NCBI GenBank assembly: GCA_023428065.1 | Contig: JAEYZI010000051.1 | Span: forward strand, 1-29,327 | From: Actinomycetes bacterium | GTDB lineage: Bacteria; Actinomycetota; Actinomycetes; Actinomycetales; Microbacteriaceae | Length of the DNA stretch: 29,327 bases | Direction of reading: 5' to 3' | Part shown: positions 7,801 through 16,613 of the stretch, piece by piece | Layout: the number at the start of each line of letters is the position of its first letter | Numbering within the stretch: the first letter of the stretch is position 1 | Notes under the pieces: model-generated | Told to the model about the DNA's origin: nothing | What the model saw: the letters and a program-made list of their open reading frames with translations, nothing else | The model's database searches: none | Position numbers and translations under genes: made by a program

Positions 7801-8913
7801 ATGTCCGACACCTCCAAGACCGCCGAGCTCTCCGCGCTCGGGGTCAGCATCTGGCTCGACGACCTCTCGCGTGAGCGCATCACCTCCGGCGGCCTCGAGA
7901 AGCTCATCGCCGAACGCGACGTCGTCGGGGTCACGACGAATCCGACGATCTTCGCGACGGCTCTCGCCAAGGGCCAGGCCTACGACGCGCAGGTCGCCGA
8001 GCTCGCGGCGACCGGGGCGAGCGTCTCGGACGCCGTGTTCGAGATCACGACGGACGACGTGGCCACCGCGTCGGACATCTTCCGGCCCGTCTACGAGGCG
8101 ACCGGCGGTGTCGACGGCCGGGTGTCGATCGAGGTCGAGCCCGGCCTCGCCCACGACGCCGCGGGCACGATCGCACAGGCCGAGCAGCTGTGGGCGAAGG
8201 TCGACCGTCCCAACGCGATGATCAAGATCCCCGCGACGATCGAGGGTCTCGAGGCCATCACCGAGACGATCGCGAAGGGGATCAGCGTCAACGTCACGCT
8301 CATCTTCAGCCTCGAGCGTCACCGCCAGGTCATCCACGCCTACCTCGACGGCCTCGAGAAGGCCCGGGCGGCCGGCATCGACCTCTCGACCATCCAGTCC
8401 GTCGCCTCGTTCTTCGTCTCGCGCGTCGACACCGAGATCGACAAGCGCCTCGAGGCGATCGGCACGGACGAGGCGCTCGCGCTCAAGAGCAAGGCGGGCG
8501 TCGCGAACGCGCAGCTCGCCTACCAGCTCTTCGAGCAGGAGTTCGCGACCGACCGCGCGAAGGCGCTGCTCGCGGCGGGAGCCAAGCTGCAGCGCCCGCT
8601 GTGGGCCTCGACGGGTGTCAAGGACCCGGCGCTCCCCGACACGCTCTACGTCACGGAGCTCGCCGTCTCGGGCGTCGTCAACACGATGCCCGAGAAGACC
8701 CTCGAGGCGACCTACGATCACGCGCCGCTGCACGGCGACGCGGTGACGGGCTCCTACGCCGAGGCGCGTCAGGTGCTCGACGACCTCGCCGCGCTCGGCG
8801 TCGACTACGACGACGTCACGGCGACGCTCGAGCGCGAGGGCGTGGAGAAGTTCATCGTCTCGTGGAACGAGCTGCTCGACACGGTCACGGCGGCGCTGGA
8901 GGCGGCGAAGTGA
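7801..8913 (+). CDS. tal: Transaldolase
   Basis: Transaldolase (370 residues) transfers a dihydroxyacetone unit between sedoheptulose-7-phosphate and glyceraldehyde-3-phosphate. The sequence has the N-terminal SIWLDDLSRERI segment (the aspartate near residue 20 is the usual proton donor), GVTTNPTIF at 43-51, and PNAMIKIPAT, where K142 is the expected Schiff-base lysine. The start is ATG 7801, preceded by GGAAGAAG five bases upstream. It is the actinobacterial type of transaldolase, the same class found fused to a glucose-6-phosphate isomerase in some bacteria. Here the isomerase is the next gene, and its GTG overlaps the tal TGA. Confidence 0.97.
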   Translation: MSDTSKTAELSALGVSIWLDDLSRERITSGGLEKLIAERDVVGVTTNPTIFATALAKGQAYDAQVAELAATGASVSDAVFEITTDDVATASDIFRPVYEATGGVDGRVSIEVEPGLAHDAAGTIAQAEQLWAKVDRPNAMIKIPATIEGLEAITETIAKGISVNVTLIFSLERHRQVIHAYLDGLEKARAAGIDLSTIQSVASFFVSRVDTEIDKRLEAIGTDEALALKSKAGVANAQLAYQLFEQEFATDRAKALLAAGAKLQRPLWASTGVKDPALPDTLYVTELAVSGVVNTMPEKTLEATYDHAPLHGDAVTGSYAEARQVLDDLAALGVDYDDVTATLEREGVEKFIVSWNELLDTVTAALEAAK

Positions 8914-10508
8914 CCGTCACGGTCGCCGTGACGGGAGCGGCGGCCGAGGCCGTCGAGCGGCACGTCCCGCAGCTCGTCATCGACGGAGTCGCGGGCCGCA
9001 TCACGACGCTCGACGCCACCCTGTGGGGCCCCGAGGCCGAGGAGGAGGCGTCGAAGCGCCTCGGGTGGACGGAGGCCGTCGCGGTCTCCGAGGGGCTCGT
9101 CGCGGACATCCTCGCGCTGCGCGACGACCTGCGCGCGAAGGGCGTGACCCACATCGTGCTCGGCGGCATGGGCGGCTCCTCGCTCGCGCCCGAGGTCATC
9201 GCGAACACCTACGGCGTCGCCCTCACGGTGCTCGACTCGACCGATCCCGCGCAGGTGCGCTCGGCACTCGAGGACCGCCTCGCCGAGACGGCCGTCGTGA
9301 TCTCGTCGAAGTCGGGCTCGACCGTCGAGACCGACAGCCAGAAGCGCGTCTACGAGCAGGCCTTCCGTGACGCGGGCATCGACCCGACCGAGCGGATCAT
9401 CGTCGTGACCGACCCGGGCTCGCCGCTCGACGCGTCGGCGCGGGCCGACGGCTACCTCGTCTTCAACGCCGACCCGAACGTGGGAGGTCGGTACTCGGCC
9501 CTGACCGCCTTCGGTCTCGTTCCCACGGGCCTCGCGGGCGTCGACATCGCGGAGCTCCTCGACGAGGCGCAGGCCGTCTCGCTCGAGCTCGCGCTCGACT
9601 CCGAGCAGAACCCCGGTCTCGTGCTGGGCGCCGCGATCGCCGGCACCACTCCCCTGCGCGACAAGCTCGGCATCGTCTCCGACGGCACCCACATCGTGGG
9701 GTTCGGCGACTGGGTCGAGCAGCTCATCGCGGAGTCGACCGGCAAGGAGGGCACCGGCATCCTCCCCGTCGTCCTCGACCCGGACTCGTACGAGGTGACC
9801 GCAGGACTGCCCGACATGCAGATCGTGCGTCTCGTCGCGAACGAGCGGGAGACACGCGAGGTGCGCGAGGGCGAGGTCGAGGTCTCCGGCTCGCTCGGCG
9901 GCCAGCTGCTCGTCTGGGAGTACGCCACCGCGGTCGCGGGACGCCTCCTCGGCATCAACCCCTTCGACCAGCCCGACGTCGAGTCGGCCAAGATCGCCGC
10001 CCGGGGACTCCTCGACGCGCGCCCCGAGCCCACGTCCGCGCTCTTCACGAGCGACGGCATCGAGGTGCGCACCGCAGGCGGCCTCGAGATCGCCGACGAG
10101 ACCCTCGACGGGGCGATCGACGCGCTGATCGCCGCCCTTCCCGCGGACGGCTACGTCTCGGTGCAGGCGTACCTCGACCGCCAGGCGTTTCCGGGTCTCC
10201 CCGCCATCCGCGATGCGCTCGCGCGTCGCGCGGGTCGTCCGGTGACCTTCGGATGGGGGCCGCGCTTCCTGCACTCGACGGGCCAGTACCACAAGGGCGG
10301 TCCCGCGGTCGGCGTGTTCCTCCAGATCGTCGGCGCGGGCGAGCGCGACCTCGAGATCCCCGGCCGTCCCTTCACGTTCGGGCAGCTCATCCAGGCGCAG
10401 GCCGCGGGTGACGCGAGCGTGCTCGCCGAGCACGGGCGTCCCGTGCTGACCCTCACGCTCCCGCACGTGGTCGACGGCGTCGCGACGCTGCGCGACCGGA
10501 TCGGCTGA
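8910..10508 (+). CDS. pgi: Glucose-6-phosphate isomerase (tal/pgi-fusion type, unfused)
   Basis: Predicted to interconvert glucose-6-phosphate and fructose-6-phosphate (532 residues). Two sugar-isomerase (SIS) halves are visible: HIVLGGMGGSSLAPEV at about 84-99 with VISSKSGSTVET near 130-141, and GDWVEQLIAESTGKEGTG later. LHSTGQYHKGGPAVGVFLQI near the C-terminus resembles the conserved histidine region of isomerases related to bifunctional transaldolase/isomerase proteins. It is distinct from the long E. coli-type Pgi. The start is GTG 8910, overlapping the tal stop by two bases, with GGAGG seven bases upstream (8898-8902) inside tal. The coupling suggests equimolar expression with Tal. zwf follows after two bases. 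Confidence 0.93.
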   Translation: MTVTVAVTGAAAEAVERHVPQLVIDGVAGRITTLDATLWGPEAEEEASKRLGWTEAVAVSEGLVADILALRDDLRAKGVTHIVLGGMGGSSLAPEVIANTYGVALTVLDSTDPAQVRSALEDRLAETAVVISSKSGSTVETDSQKRVYEQAFRDAGIDPTERIIVVTDPGSPLDASARADGYLVFNADPNVGGRYSALTAFGLVPTGLAGVDIAELLDEAQAVSLELALDSEQNPGLVLGAAIAGTTPLRDKLGIVSDGTHIVGFGDWVEQLIAESTGKEGTGILPVVLDPDSYEVTAGLPDMQIVRLVANERETREVREGEVEVSGSLGGQLLVWEYATAVAGRLLGINPFDQPDVESAKIAARGLLDARPEPTSALFTSDGIEVRTAGGLEIADETLDGAIDALIAALPADGYVSVQAYLDRQAFPGLPAIRDALARRAGRPVTFGWGPRFLHSTGQYHKGGPAVGVFLQIVGAGERDLEIPGRPFTFGQLIQAQAAGDASVLAEHGRPVLTLTLPHVVDGVATLRDRIG

Positions 10509-10510
10509 CC

Positions 10511-12052
10511 ATGCCGGCGGAGATCACGCGGGACGTCAACCCGCTCCGGATCGCCTCCGATCGTCGCCTCAACCGGATCGCGGGCCCGTCGAGCCTCATC
10601 ATCTTCGGCGTGACGGGAGACCTGTCGCGCAAGAAGCTCATGCCGGCCGTCTACGACCTCGCGAACCGCGGCCTGCTGCCGCCCGGCTTCGGTCTCGTGG
10701 GCTTCGCGCGACGCGACTGGGAGGACGAGGACTTCGAGAAGGTCGTGCACGACGCGGTCAAGCAGTACGCGCGCACCCCCTTCGACGAGGACGTGTGGCG
10801 CCAGCTCCGGCAGGGCATCCGCTTCGTTCAGGGCGAGTTCGACGACGACAGCGCGTTCGACCGCCTCACGCAGACGCTCCGCGACCTCGACGCGCATCGC
10901 GGAACCATGGGCAACCACGCCTTCTATCTCTCGATCCCGCCGAAGTCGTTCCCGCTCGTCACGGAGCAGCTGCGCCGCTCGGGACTCGCCGAGCAGGTGC
11001 CGGGCCAGTGGCGGCGCGTCGTCATCGAGAAGCCGTTCGGGCACGACCTGCAGTCGGCGCGCGAGCTCAACGACGTCGTCGAGTCGGTGTTCCCGCCCGA
11101 CAGCGTCTTCCGGATCGACCACTACCTGGGCAAGGAGACGGTCCAGAACATCCTGGCCCTCCGCTTCGCGAACCAGCTCTACGAGCCCATCTGGAACGCC
11201 AACTACGTCGACCACGTGCAGATCACGATGGCCGAGGACATCGGCGTCGGCGGCCGTGCGGGCTACTACGACGGCATCGGCGCCGCGCGCGACGTCATCC
11301 AGAACCACCTCCTGCAGCTGCTCGCCCTCACGGCCATGGAGGAGCCCGTGTCGTTCGACGCGGCCGACCTCCGCGCCGAGAAGGAGAAGGTGCTCTCGGC
11401 GGTCCACCTGCCGAAGGACCTCTCCACCGCCACGGCGCGCGGCCAGTACGCCGGCGGGTGGCAGGGCGGCGAGAAGGTCGTCGGATTCCTCGACGAGGAC
11501 GGCATGAACCCGCACTCCGTCACGGAGACGTACGCCGCCCTCAAGCTCGAGATCAACACGCGCCGCTGGGCGGGCGTGCCGTTCTACCTGCGCGCCGGCA
11601 AGCGGCTCGGCCGTCGCGTCACCGAGATCGCGGTGGTGTTCAAGCGCGCACCCCAGTACCTCTTCGCCGAGTCGCAGACCTCGGCGCTCGGGTCGAACGC
11701 CCTCGTGATCCGCGTGCAGCCGGACGAGGGGGTCACCATCCGCTTCGGCTCGAAGGTGCCGGGCGCGGGCATGCAGGTGCGCGACGTGACGATGGACTTC
11801 GGCTACGGGCACGCCTTCACGGAGGCGAGCCCCGAGGCCTACGAGCGCCTCATCCTCGACGTGCTGCTCGGCGACCCGCCGCTCTTCCCCCGCCACGAGG
11901 AGGTCGAGCTCAGCTGGAAGATCCTCGACCCGATCGAGGACTACTGGGCCTCGCTCGGCGGCCCGCTCGAGCAGTACAAGCCCGGCACCTGGGGTCCCGC
12001 ATCCGCCGACGAGCTGCTGGCTCGCGACGGCCGCACCTGGCGTCGTCCCTGA
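10511..12052 (+). CDS. zwf: Glucose-6-phosphate 1-dehydrogenase
   Basis: The first, NADPH-forming step of the oxidative pentose phosphate pathway (513 residues, the usual length). The N-terminal nucleotide-binding motif GVTGDLSRKK is at residues 33-42, EKPFG at 173-177, and the active-site signature RIDHYLGKE at 201-209. The start is ATG 10511, two bases after the pgi stop, and opcA begins 13 bases after the zwf stop. Pairing with opcA is typical of actinobacteria and cyanobacteria, whose G6PDH depends on OpcA for assembly or activity. Confidence 0.98.
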   Translation: MPAEITRDVNPLRIASDRRLNRIAGPSSLIIFGVTGDLSRKKLMPAVYDLANRGLLPPGFGLVGFARRDWEDEDFEKVVHDAVKQYARTPFDEDVWRQLRQGIRFVQGEFDDDSAFDRLTQTLRDLDAHRGTMGNHAFYLSIPPKSFPLVTEQLRRSGLAEQVPGQWRRVVIEKPFGHDLQSARELNDVVESVFPPDSVFRIDHYLGKETVQNILALRFANQLYEPIWNANYVDHVQITMAEDIGVGGRAGYYDGIGAARDVIQNHLLQLLALTAMEEPVSFDAADLRAEKEKVLSAVHLPKDLSTATARGQYAGGWQGGEKVVGFLDEDGMNPHSVTETYAALKLEINTRRWAGVPFYLRAGKRLGRRVTEIAVVFKRAPQYLFAESQTSALGSNALVIRVQPDEGVTIRFGSKVPGAGMQVRDVTMDFGYGHAFTEASPEAYERLILDVLLGDPPLFPRHEEVELSWKILDPIEDYWASLGGPLEQYKPGTWGPASADELLARDGRTWRRP

Positions 12053-12065
12053 TCCGGAGAGAACC

Positions 12066-13025
12066 ATGATCGTCGACCTTCCCGACACGACCACGAGCGC
12101 CATCTCGAAGGCGCTCGTCAAGATCCGCGAGGAGGGCGGCGCGGTCGCCCTGGGCCGCGTGCTGACCCTCGTGATCGCGACGACCCTCGGCGAGGAGGAG
12201 GAGGCCATCGAGGCGGCCAACGACGCATCGCGCGAGCACCCGATGCGCGTCATCGTGCTCTCGCGGCGCTCCGAGCCGACCGACGAGGACGCGCGCCTCG
12301 ACGGCCAGATCCGCGTCGGCGGCGACGCCGGTGCGAGCGAGGTCATCGTGCTGCGCGCCTACGGAGCGGCGGCGTCGGACGAGGAGAGCCTCGTCATGAG
12401 CCTCCTGCTCTCCGACGCGCCCGTCGTGGTGTGGTGGCCGCGCGAGGCGCCCGCGGTGCCGAGCGCATCCGCGCTCGGCCGCATCGCGCAGCGGCGCATC
12501 ACCGACGCGGCCGAGCACTCGGACCCGGTCGAGGCGCTCGCCACGATCGGCCGCGGCTACCGCCCGGGCGACACGGACTTCGCGTGGACGCGCCTCACCC
12601 TGTGGCGCGCGCAGCTCGCGGCCGTGCTCGACCAGCCCCCGTACGAGCCAGTCGAGCGCATCGCCGTGAGCGGGTCATCAGACTCCCCCTCGACCGAGCT
12701 GCTCGCCGCGTGGCTGCGGCTCCAGCTCGACGCCCCCGTCGAGCTCGAGACGACGGACGCGCGGGGCTCGACCGGCATCCACGGCGTCACGCTCTCGCGC
12801 GCCTCGGGCGACATCCGTCTCGAGCGTGCGCAGCCCGGCATCGCGACACTCGAACAGCCGAACCAGCCGACGCACGACATCTCCCTCCCCCGCCGCAACC
12901 TGCGCGACTGCCTCGCCGAGGAATTGCGTAGGCTCGACCCCGACGACCTCTTCGGTGAGGTCGTGCAGAAGGGGCTCGCGCTGCTCGAGGCGCCCGTCAC
13001 GGGAGCCGCGCCCGAAGGGAAGTGA
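12066..13025 (+). CDS. opcA: Glucose-6-phosphate dehydrogenase assembly protein OpcA
   Basis: OpcA (319 residues) promotes assembly or allosteric activation of G6PDH. The N-terminus (MIVDLPDTTTSAISKALVKI), the central VVVWWPREAP segment (around residue 123) and the C-terminal RRLDPDDLFGEV region match actinobacterial OpcA. The start is ATG 12066 with GGAGAGAA just upstream. It sits directly behind its partner zwf and overlaps the start region of pgl, as in the mycobacterial tkt-tal-zwf-opcA-pgl cluster. No catalytic motif is expected or seen. Confidence 0.96.
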   Translation: MIVDLPDTTTSAISKALVKIREEGGAVALGRVLTLVIATTLGEEEEAIEAANDASREHPMRVIVLSRRSEPTDEDARLDGQIRVGGDAGASEVIVLRAYGAAASDEESLVMSLLLSDAPVVVWWPREAPAVPSASALGRIAQRRITDAAEHSDPVEALATIGRGYRPGDTDFAWTRLTLWRAQLAAVLDQPPYEPVERIAVSGSSDSPSTELLAAWLRLQLDAPVELETTDARGSTGIHGVTLSRASGDIRLERAQPGIATLEQPNQPTHDISLPRRNLRDCLAEELRRLDPDDLFGEVVQKGLALLEAPVTGAAPEGK

Positions 13026-13828
13026 CCGTGAGCGATCGCCGTGTGCGGGTCTACGACGACAAGGCCGGGCTCTCCGCCGCCGTCGCGGCCCGGTTCTTGA
13101 GACGGATGCGCGACATCCTCGACGAGAAGCCCGAGGCGCACGTCGTCCTCACGGGCGGCACGATGGGCGAGGCCGTCCTCGCCGACGTCGCCTCGTCGAA
13201 GCTGCGGGACAAGGTCGACTGGGCGCGCGTCACCTTCTGGTGGGGCGACGAACGCTACCTGCCGAAGGGCGACCCCGATCGCAACGAGACGCAGGCGCGA
13301 CGCGCGCTGCTCGATTCCCTCGAGCTGCGTGCCGAACAGGTCAGGCCGTTCCCCGCCCACGGCGAGCACGCCTCGATCGACGAGGCCGCGGCGGCGTACG
13401 CCGCGGAGCTCGCCTCCGCCGCGCCGGAGGGCGCCGCCCATCCCGTCTTCGACATCACGTTCCTCGGCGTCGGACCCGACGGCCACGTCGCCTCGCTCTT
13501 CCCCGATCACGACGCGGTGCGCGACCGCCACAACGTCGTGCTCGCCGAGACCTCGTCGCCCAAGCCGCCGCCCGAGCGCCTGACCCTCACGCTCCCCGTC
13601 ATCAACTCGTCGGAGCGCGTCTGGCTCGTGCTCGCGGGTGCCGACAAGGCAGGTGCGCTCGGACTCGCCCTCGCCGACGCGAACCCGGCGGACGTACCCG
13701 TCGCGGGGGTGCACGGCAAGCTGCGCACCGTGTTCTTCGTCGACGCCGCCGCCGCCGCGGAGGTGCCGGAGAATCTGCTCACGCGTGAGCGGTTCTGGAC
13801 CGCGGCGCACGAACTCCCCCAGCCCTGA
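13022..13828 (+). CDS. pgl: 6-phosphogluconolactonase
   Basis: Hydrolyses 6-phosphogluconolactone, the product of Zwf, to 6-phosphogluconate (268 residues from GTG 13022). It belongs to the NagB/SugP isomerase-like fold. Visible motifs are VVLTGGTMGEAVLADV near residue 41, FWWGDERYLPKGDPDRNE near 71, and the family signature FLGVGPDGHVASLFPDH near 149. Two in-frame GTG starts are possible: 13022, overlapping the opcA stop, and 13028, which lies at a better distance from the AAGGGA at 13016-13021. It is the last gene of the operon, with a hairpin beginning eight bases after the stop. Confidence 0.96.
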   Translation: MTVSDRRVRVYDDKAGLSAAVAARFLRRMRDILDEKPEAHVVLTGGTMGEAVLADVASSKLRDKVDWARVTFWWGDERYLPKGDPDRNETQARRALLDSLELRAEQVRPFPAHGEHASIDEAAAAYAAELASAAPEGAAHPVFDITFLGVGPDGHVASLFPDHDAVRDRHNVVLAETSSPKPPPERLTLTLPVINSSERVWLVLAGADKAGALGLALADANPADVPVAGVHGKLRTVFFVDAAAAAEVPENLLTRERFWTAAHELPQP

Positions 13829-13835
13829 CGCACCG

Positions 13836-13861
13836 CCCTCGGCGCGACGTCGGCGCGAGGG
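13836..13861. terminator. Hairpin between convergent pgl and rbpA
   Basis: CCCTCG and CGC pair with GCG and CGAGGG around a short loop, with a single-base bulge. It fills almost the whole 36-base gap between two convergent operons, so it could serve both strands. There is no T tract, which is common for GC-rich actinobacterial terminators. Assigned from position and fold only. Confidence 0.5.
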
Positions 13862-13864
13862 GGC

Positions 13865-14233
13865 TCAGGACGCGGGAGCGGTGGTGCCGCGACGCTCGCG
13901 GAGCTGCTGCAGCGCGTCCTCGAGGATCTGCTGCGCCTCGGCCTCCGTGCGACGCTCCTTCACATAGGCGAGGTGCGTCTTGTAGGGCTCGGTCTTCTGA
14001 AGCGCGGGCGGGTTGTCCTTGTCGCGACCCGCGGGCAGCCCGGTCGAGGGGCTGTCGATGATCTCGGGGATCTCCTCCTCGGGGAGGTTCGCCGCGAAGT
14101 AGCGCACGGTCTCGTTGCCGAGCGCGTCCCAGTACGAGACCGCGATGCGGTCCGCGTGGTAGCCGCGATCCTGCTCCCCCATGGGGCCGGATCCGACACG
14201 GGAACCGCGGATGGCGCTGCCGCCAGATGCCAT
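13865..14233 (-). CDS. rbpA: RNA polymerase-binding protein RbpA
   Basis: RbpA (122 residues) is an actinobacterial general transcription factor that binds RNA polymerase and the principal sigma factor and stabilises the open complex. The sequence shows the N-terminal AIRGSRVGSG segment, a core domain (about residues 25-60, RIAVSYWDALGNETVRYFAANLP), a Lys-containing linker, and a C-terminal sigma-interacting helical region, KTHLAYVKERRTEAEAQQIL, ending in QLRERR. The start is ATG 14233 with GAGGAGAG upstream. It lies 33 bases after secG and is probably cotranscribed with it. Confidence 0.95.
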   Translation of the reverse strand: MASGGSAIRGSRVGSGPMGEQDRGYHADRIAVSYWDALGNETVRYFAANLPEEEIPEIIDSPSTGLPAGRDKDNPPALQKTEPYKTHLAYVKERRTEAEAQQILEDALQQLRERRGTTAPAS

Positions 14234-14266
14234 AGTTCTCTCCTCGTGTGGTGGTCGCGGCGGCGG

Positions 14267-14530
14267 CTAGACGCCGACGCCGAACTTGGTGAGAAGGCCG
14301 AGCACCACGATGGAGAAGAACCACGTGATACCGAGCGCGACCGTGATGCGGTTGAGGTTGCGCTCCGCGACGCCCGAGGCGCCCAGATTGCTCGTCACAC
14401 CGCCGCCGAACATGTCCGACAGCCCGCCCCCGCGGCCCTTGTGCAGCAGGATGAGGAGGGTCAGCAGGAGGCTCGTGATGCCGAGCAGGATCTGGAAGGC
14501 GACCTGCACGATCGACCAGAGAACGTCCAT
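14267..14530 (-). CDS. secG: Preprotein translocase subunit SecG
   Basis: A small membrane component (87 residues) of the SecYEG channel. Two hydrophobic segments are visible: IVQVAFQILLGITSLLLTLLILL (about residues 7-29) and ITVALGITWFFSIVVLGLL (about 62-80). They are separated by the characteristic glycine-rich loop KGRGGGLSDMFGGGVTSNLG. The start is ATG 14530, preceded by AGGAAG. The location after tpiA is the common bacterial order gap-pgk-tpi-secG. A possible own promoter lies 55-60 bases upstream. Confidence 0.97.
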   Translation of the reverse strand: MDVLWSIVQVAFQILLGITSLLLTLLILLHKGRGGGLSDMFGGGVTSNLGASGVAERNLNRITVALGITWFFSIVVLGLLTKFGVGV

Positions 14531-14562
14531 GACGAGTGTCTTCCTGACTTTCGGGCTTGCGG

Positions 14563-14580
14563 GTCGGCCATAGGGCCGAC
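14563..14580 (-). other. Short perfect hairpin in the tpiA-secG gap
   Basis: GTCGGCC and GGCCGAC form a 7-bp stem with a four-base loop. It lies just downstream of the TATACT box, so it would sit at the very 5' end of a secG transcript, or act as a weak attenuator for read-through from tpiA. No T tract follows. Confidence 0.45.
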
Positions 14581-14584
14581 GTTC

Positions 14585-14590
14585 AGTATA
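14585..14590 (-). promoter_or_regulatory. Candidate -10 box for a secG-rbpA promoter
   Basis: TATACT on the minus strand matches a sigma-70/HrdB-type -10 hexamer at four of six positions, within the 74-base gap between tpiA and secG. No convincing TTGACA-like -35 is seen 16-18 bases upstream. It may give secG and rbpA expression independent of the glycolytic genes. Confidence 0.4.
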
Positions 14591-14604
14591 AGCGAGGGCG
14601 CCGT

Positions 14605-15393
14605 TCAGAGCGTTCCGACGTGGCTCTTGAAGCGCACGATGCTCGCGAACTCCTCGAGCTGGAGGCTCGCTCCGCCGACGAGCGCGCCGTCGACATCCGG
14701 CTCCTTGAGGAAGCCGGCGATGTTCGACGCCTTCACCGAGCCGCCGTACAGGATGCGGGTGGCAGCCGCGACCTCGTCGCCCTGCACCTCGGCGAGGAGC
14801 GCGCGGAGCGCCTCGCAGACCTGCTGCGCCTGGGCGCTCGTGGCGGCCTGGCCGGAGCCGATGGCCCACACGGGCTCGTACGCGACGACGATCTGCTTGC
14901 CGGGGACCGCGCCCTCGAGCGCCGTGCGCAGTTGGGCGACGGGGACGGCGCTCGGGCCGTGCTGCTCGAGATCCTCCGCGGTCTCCCCCACGCAGATCAC
15001 GGGCACGAGACCGTGACGATGCGCGGCGGCCACCTTCGCGGCGACGATCTCGTCCGTCTCGCCGTGGTACTGGCGGCGCTCGGAGTGGCCGATGATGACG
15101 TAGGACGCGTCGAGGGCCGCGAGGAACGCACCCGAGATCTCGCCCGTGTAGGCGCCGGAGTCGTGCTGGGAGAGATCCTGCGCACCGAAGCCGAGCTCGA
15201 GCTTGTCGCCCTCGATGAGGGTCTGCACCGAGCGGAGGTCGGTGAACGGCGGGAAGACCGCGACCTCGACGTCCGAGAAGTCGTGGTTCTTGTCCTTGAG
15301 CGTCCACGCGAGCTTCTGCACGAAGGCGATCGCCTGCAGGTGGTCGAGGTTCATCTTCCAGTTGCCGGCGATGAACGGGGTACGGGTGGTCAT
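14605..15393 (-). CDS. tpiA: Triose-phosphate isomerase
   Basis: Interconverts dihydroxyacetone phosphate and glyceraldehyde-3-phosphate (262 residues, TIM barrel). Catalytic residues are all visible: N11 and K13 in GNWKMN, H103 in IGHSERR and E173 in AYEPVWAIG, with the phosphate-binding LYGGSV at 215-220. The start is ATG 15393, sharing one base with the pgk stop (TGATG), with GGGAGAA just upstream inside pgk. This implies translational coupling with pgk. Confidence 0.98.
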   Translation of the reverse strand: MTTRTPFIAGNWKMNLDHLQAIAFVQKLAWTLKDKNHDFSDVEVAVFPPFTDLRSVQTLIEGDKLELGFGAQDLSQHDSGAYTGEISGAFLAALDASYVIIGHSERRQYHGETDEIVAAKVAAAHRHGLVPVICVGETAEDLEQHGPSAVPVAQLRTALEGAVPGKQIVVAYEPVWAIGSGQAATSAQAQQVCEALRALLAEVQGDEVAAATRILYGGSVKASNIAGFLKEPDVDGALVGGASLQLEEFASIVRFKSHVGTL

Positions 15394-16610
15394 CAGTTCT
15401 CCCAGCCGAGCACCTCGAGGCCCGGCAGTCTCTTGCCCTCGAGGAACTCGAGGCTCGCGCCTCCGCCCGTCGAGACGTGTCCGAATTGGTCGTCCGAGAA
15501 GCCCAGCTGGCGGATCGCCGCGGCGGAGTCCCCGCCGCCGACGACGCCGAGGCCGTCGACGTGGGTGAGCGCTTCGGCGACCGCGCGCGTGCCCGCCGCG
15601 AAGGCGGGGAACTCGAACACGCCCATCGGACCGTTCCAGAACACGGTCTTCGAGGCGCGCACGCGCTCGGCGAAGGCGGCCGCGGTGACGGGGCCGATGT
15701 CGAGGCCGATCCCCGAGGCGCCGAATGGCGTGTCCTCGATAGCATCGGCCGGAGCCACGACGTGCTCGGCGTCCGCCGAGAAGGCGGACGCGACCACGAC
15801 ATCCGTCGGCAGCACGAGCTCGACGCCGCGCTCGGCCGCCTCGGCGAGGTAGCCGCGGACGGTGTCGAGCTGGTCCTCCTCGAGCAGGCTCGAGGCGACC
15901 TTGTGGCCCTGGGCCGCGAGGAACGTGAAGAGCATGCCGCCGCCGATGAGCAGGGCGTCGACGCGCGGCAGGAGGTGCCCGATGACGCCGAGCTTGTCGG
16001 ACACCTTCGAGCCGCCGAGCACGACCGTGTACGGCCGCTCCGGGTTCTCCGTGAGCTTGTCGAGCACCTCGAGCTCCGAGGCGATGAGCAGGCCCGCGGC
16101 GCTCGGCAGCGCCTTCTCGAGCTCGTAGACGCTCGCCTGCTTGCGGTGGACGACACCGAAGCCGTCCGACACGACGACGTCGCCGAGGGCCGCGAGACGG
16201 GCCGCGAAGGCCTCGCGCTCGGCTGCGTCCTTCGACGCCTCGCCCGGGTTGAACCGCAGGTTCTCGAGGAGCACGACGCCGGGGGTCGGAGCTGCGTCGA
16301 TGACGCCGGCGGCCGACTCCCCCACCGTCTCCGGCGAGAACGCGACGTCGACGCCGAGCAGCTCACCGAGCCGCACCGCGACGGGCGCGAGCGAGTACTT
16401 GGGGTCGGGGGCGCCCTCCGGACGACCGAGGTGGCTCATCACGACGACCTTCGCGCCCTTCTCGAGGAGAAGGCGGATGGTGGGAACGGATGCGCGCACG
16501 CGCCCGTCGTCGGTGATGACACCGTCCTTGAGAGGAACGTTGAGGTCGCACCGCAGGAGCACGACCTTGCCGGACAGCTCTCCGAGGCTGTCGATCGTCC
16601 GGAGGGTCAT
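15393..16610 (-). CDS. pgk: Phosphoglycerate kinase
   Basis: Transfers phosphate from 1,3-bisphosphoglycerate to ADP in glycolysis (405 residues). The N-terminal substrate region carries LLRCDLNVPLKDG (about residues 18-30) and SHLGRPEG; the C-terminal nucleotide lobe contains FWNGPMGVFEFPAF and GGGDSAAAI, ending near STGGGASLEFLEG. The start is ATG 16610, only three bases after the gap stop and without a strong Shine-Dalgarno, which suggests re-initiation from gap. Confidence 0.98.
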   Translation of the reverse strand: MTLRTIDSLGELSGKVVLLRCDLNVPLKDGVITDDGRVRASVPTIRLLLEKGAKVVVMSHLGRPEGAPDPKYSLAPVAVRLGELLGVDVAFSPETVGESAAGVIDAAPTPGVVLLENLRFNPGEASKDAAEREAFAARLAALGDVVVSDGFGVVHRKQASVYELEKALPSAAGLLIASELEVLDKLTENPERPYTVVLGGSKVSDKLGVIGHLLPRVDALLIGGGMLFTFLAAQGHKVASSLLEEDQLDTVRGYLAEAAERGVELVLPTDVVVASAFSADAEHVVAPADAIEDTPFGASGIGLDIGPVTAAAFAERVRASKTVFWNGPMGVFEFPAFAAGTRAVAEALTHVDGLGVVGGGDSAAAIRQLGFSDDQFGHVSTGGGASLEFLEGKRLPGLEVLGWEN

Positions 16611-16613
16611 CGC

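Noticed and set aside
14531..16366. Open extension of the secG frame through tpiA and pgk
   Set aside because: Shadow sequence rich in Ser/Arg/Pro; SecG has its normal length and N-terminus from ATG 14530.
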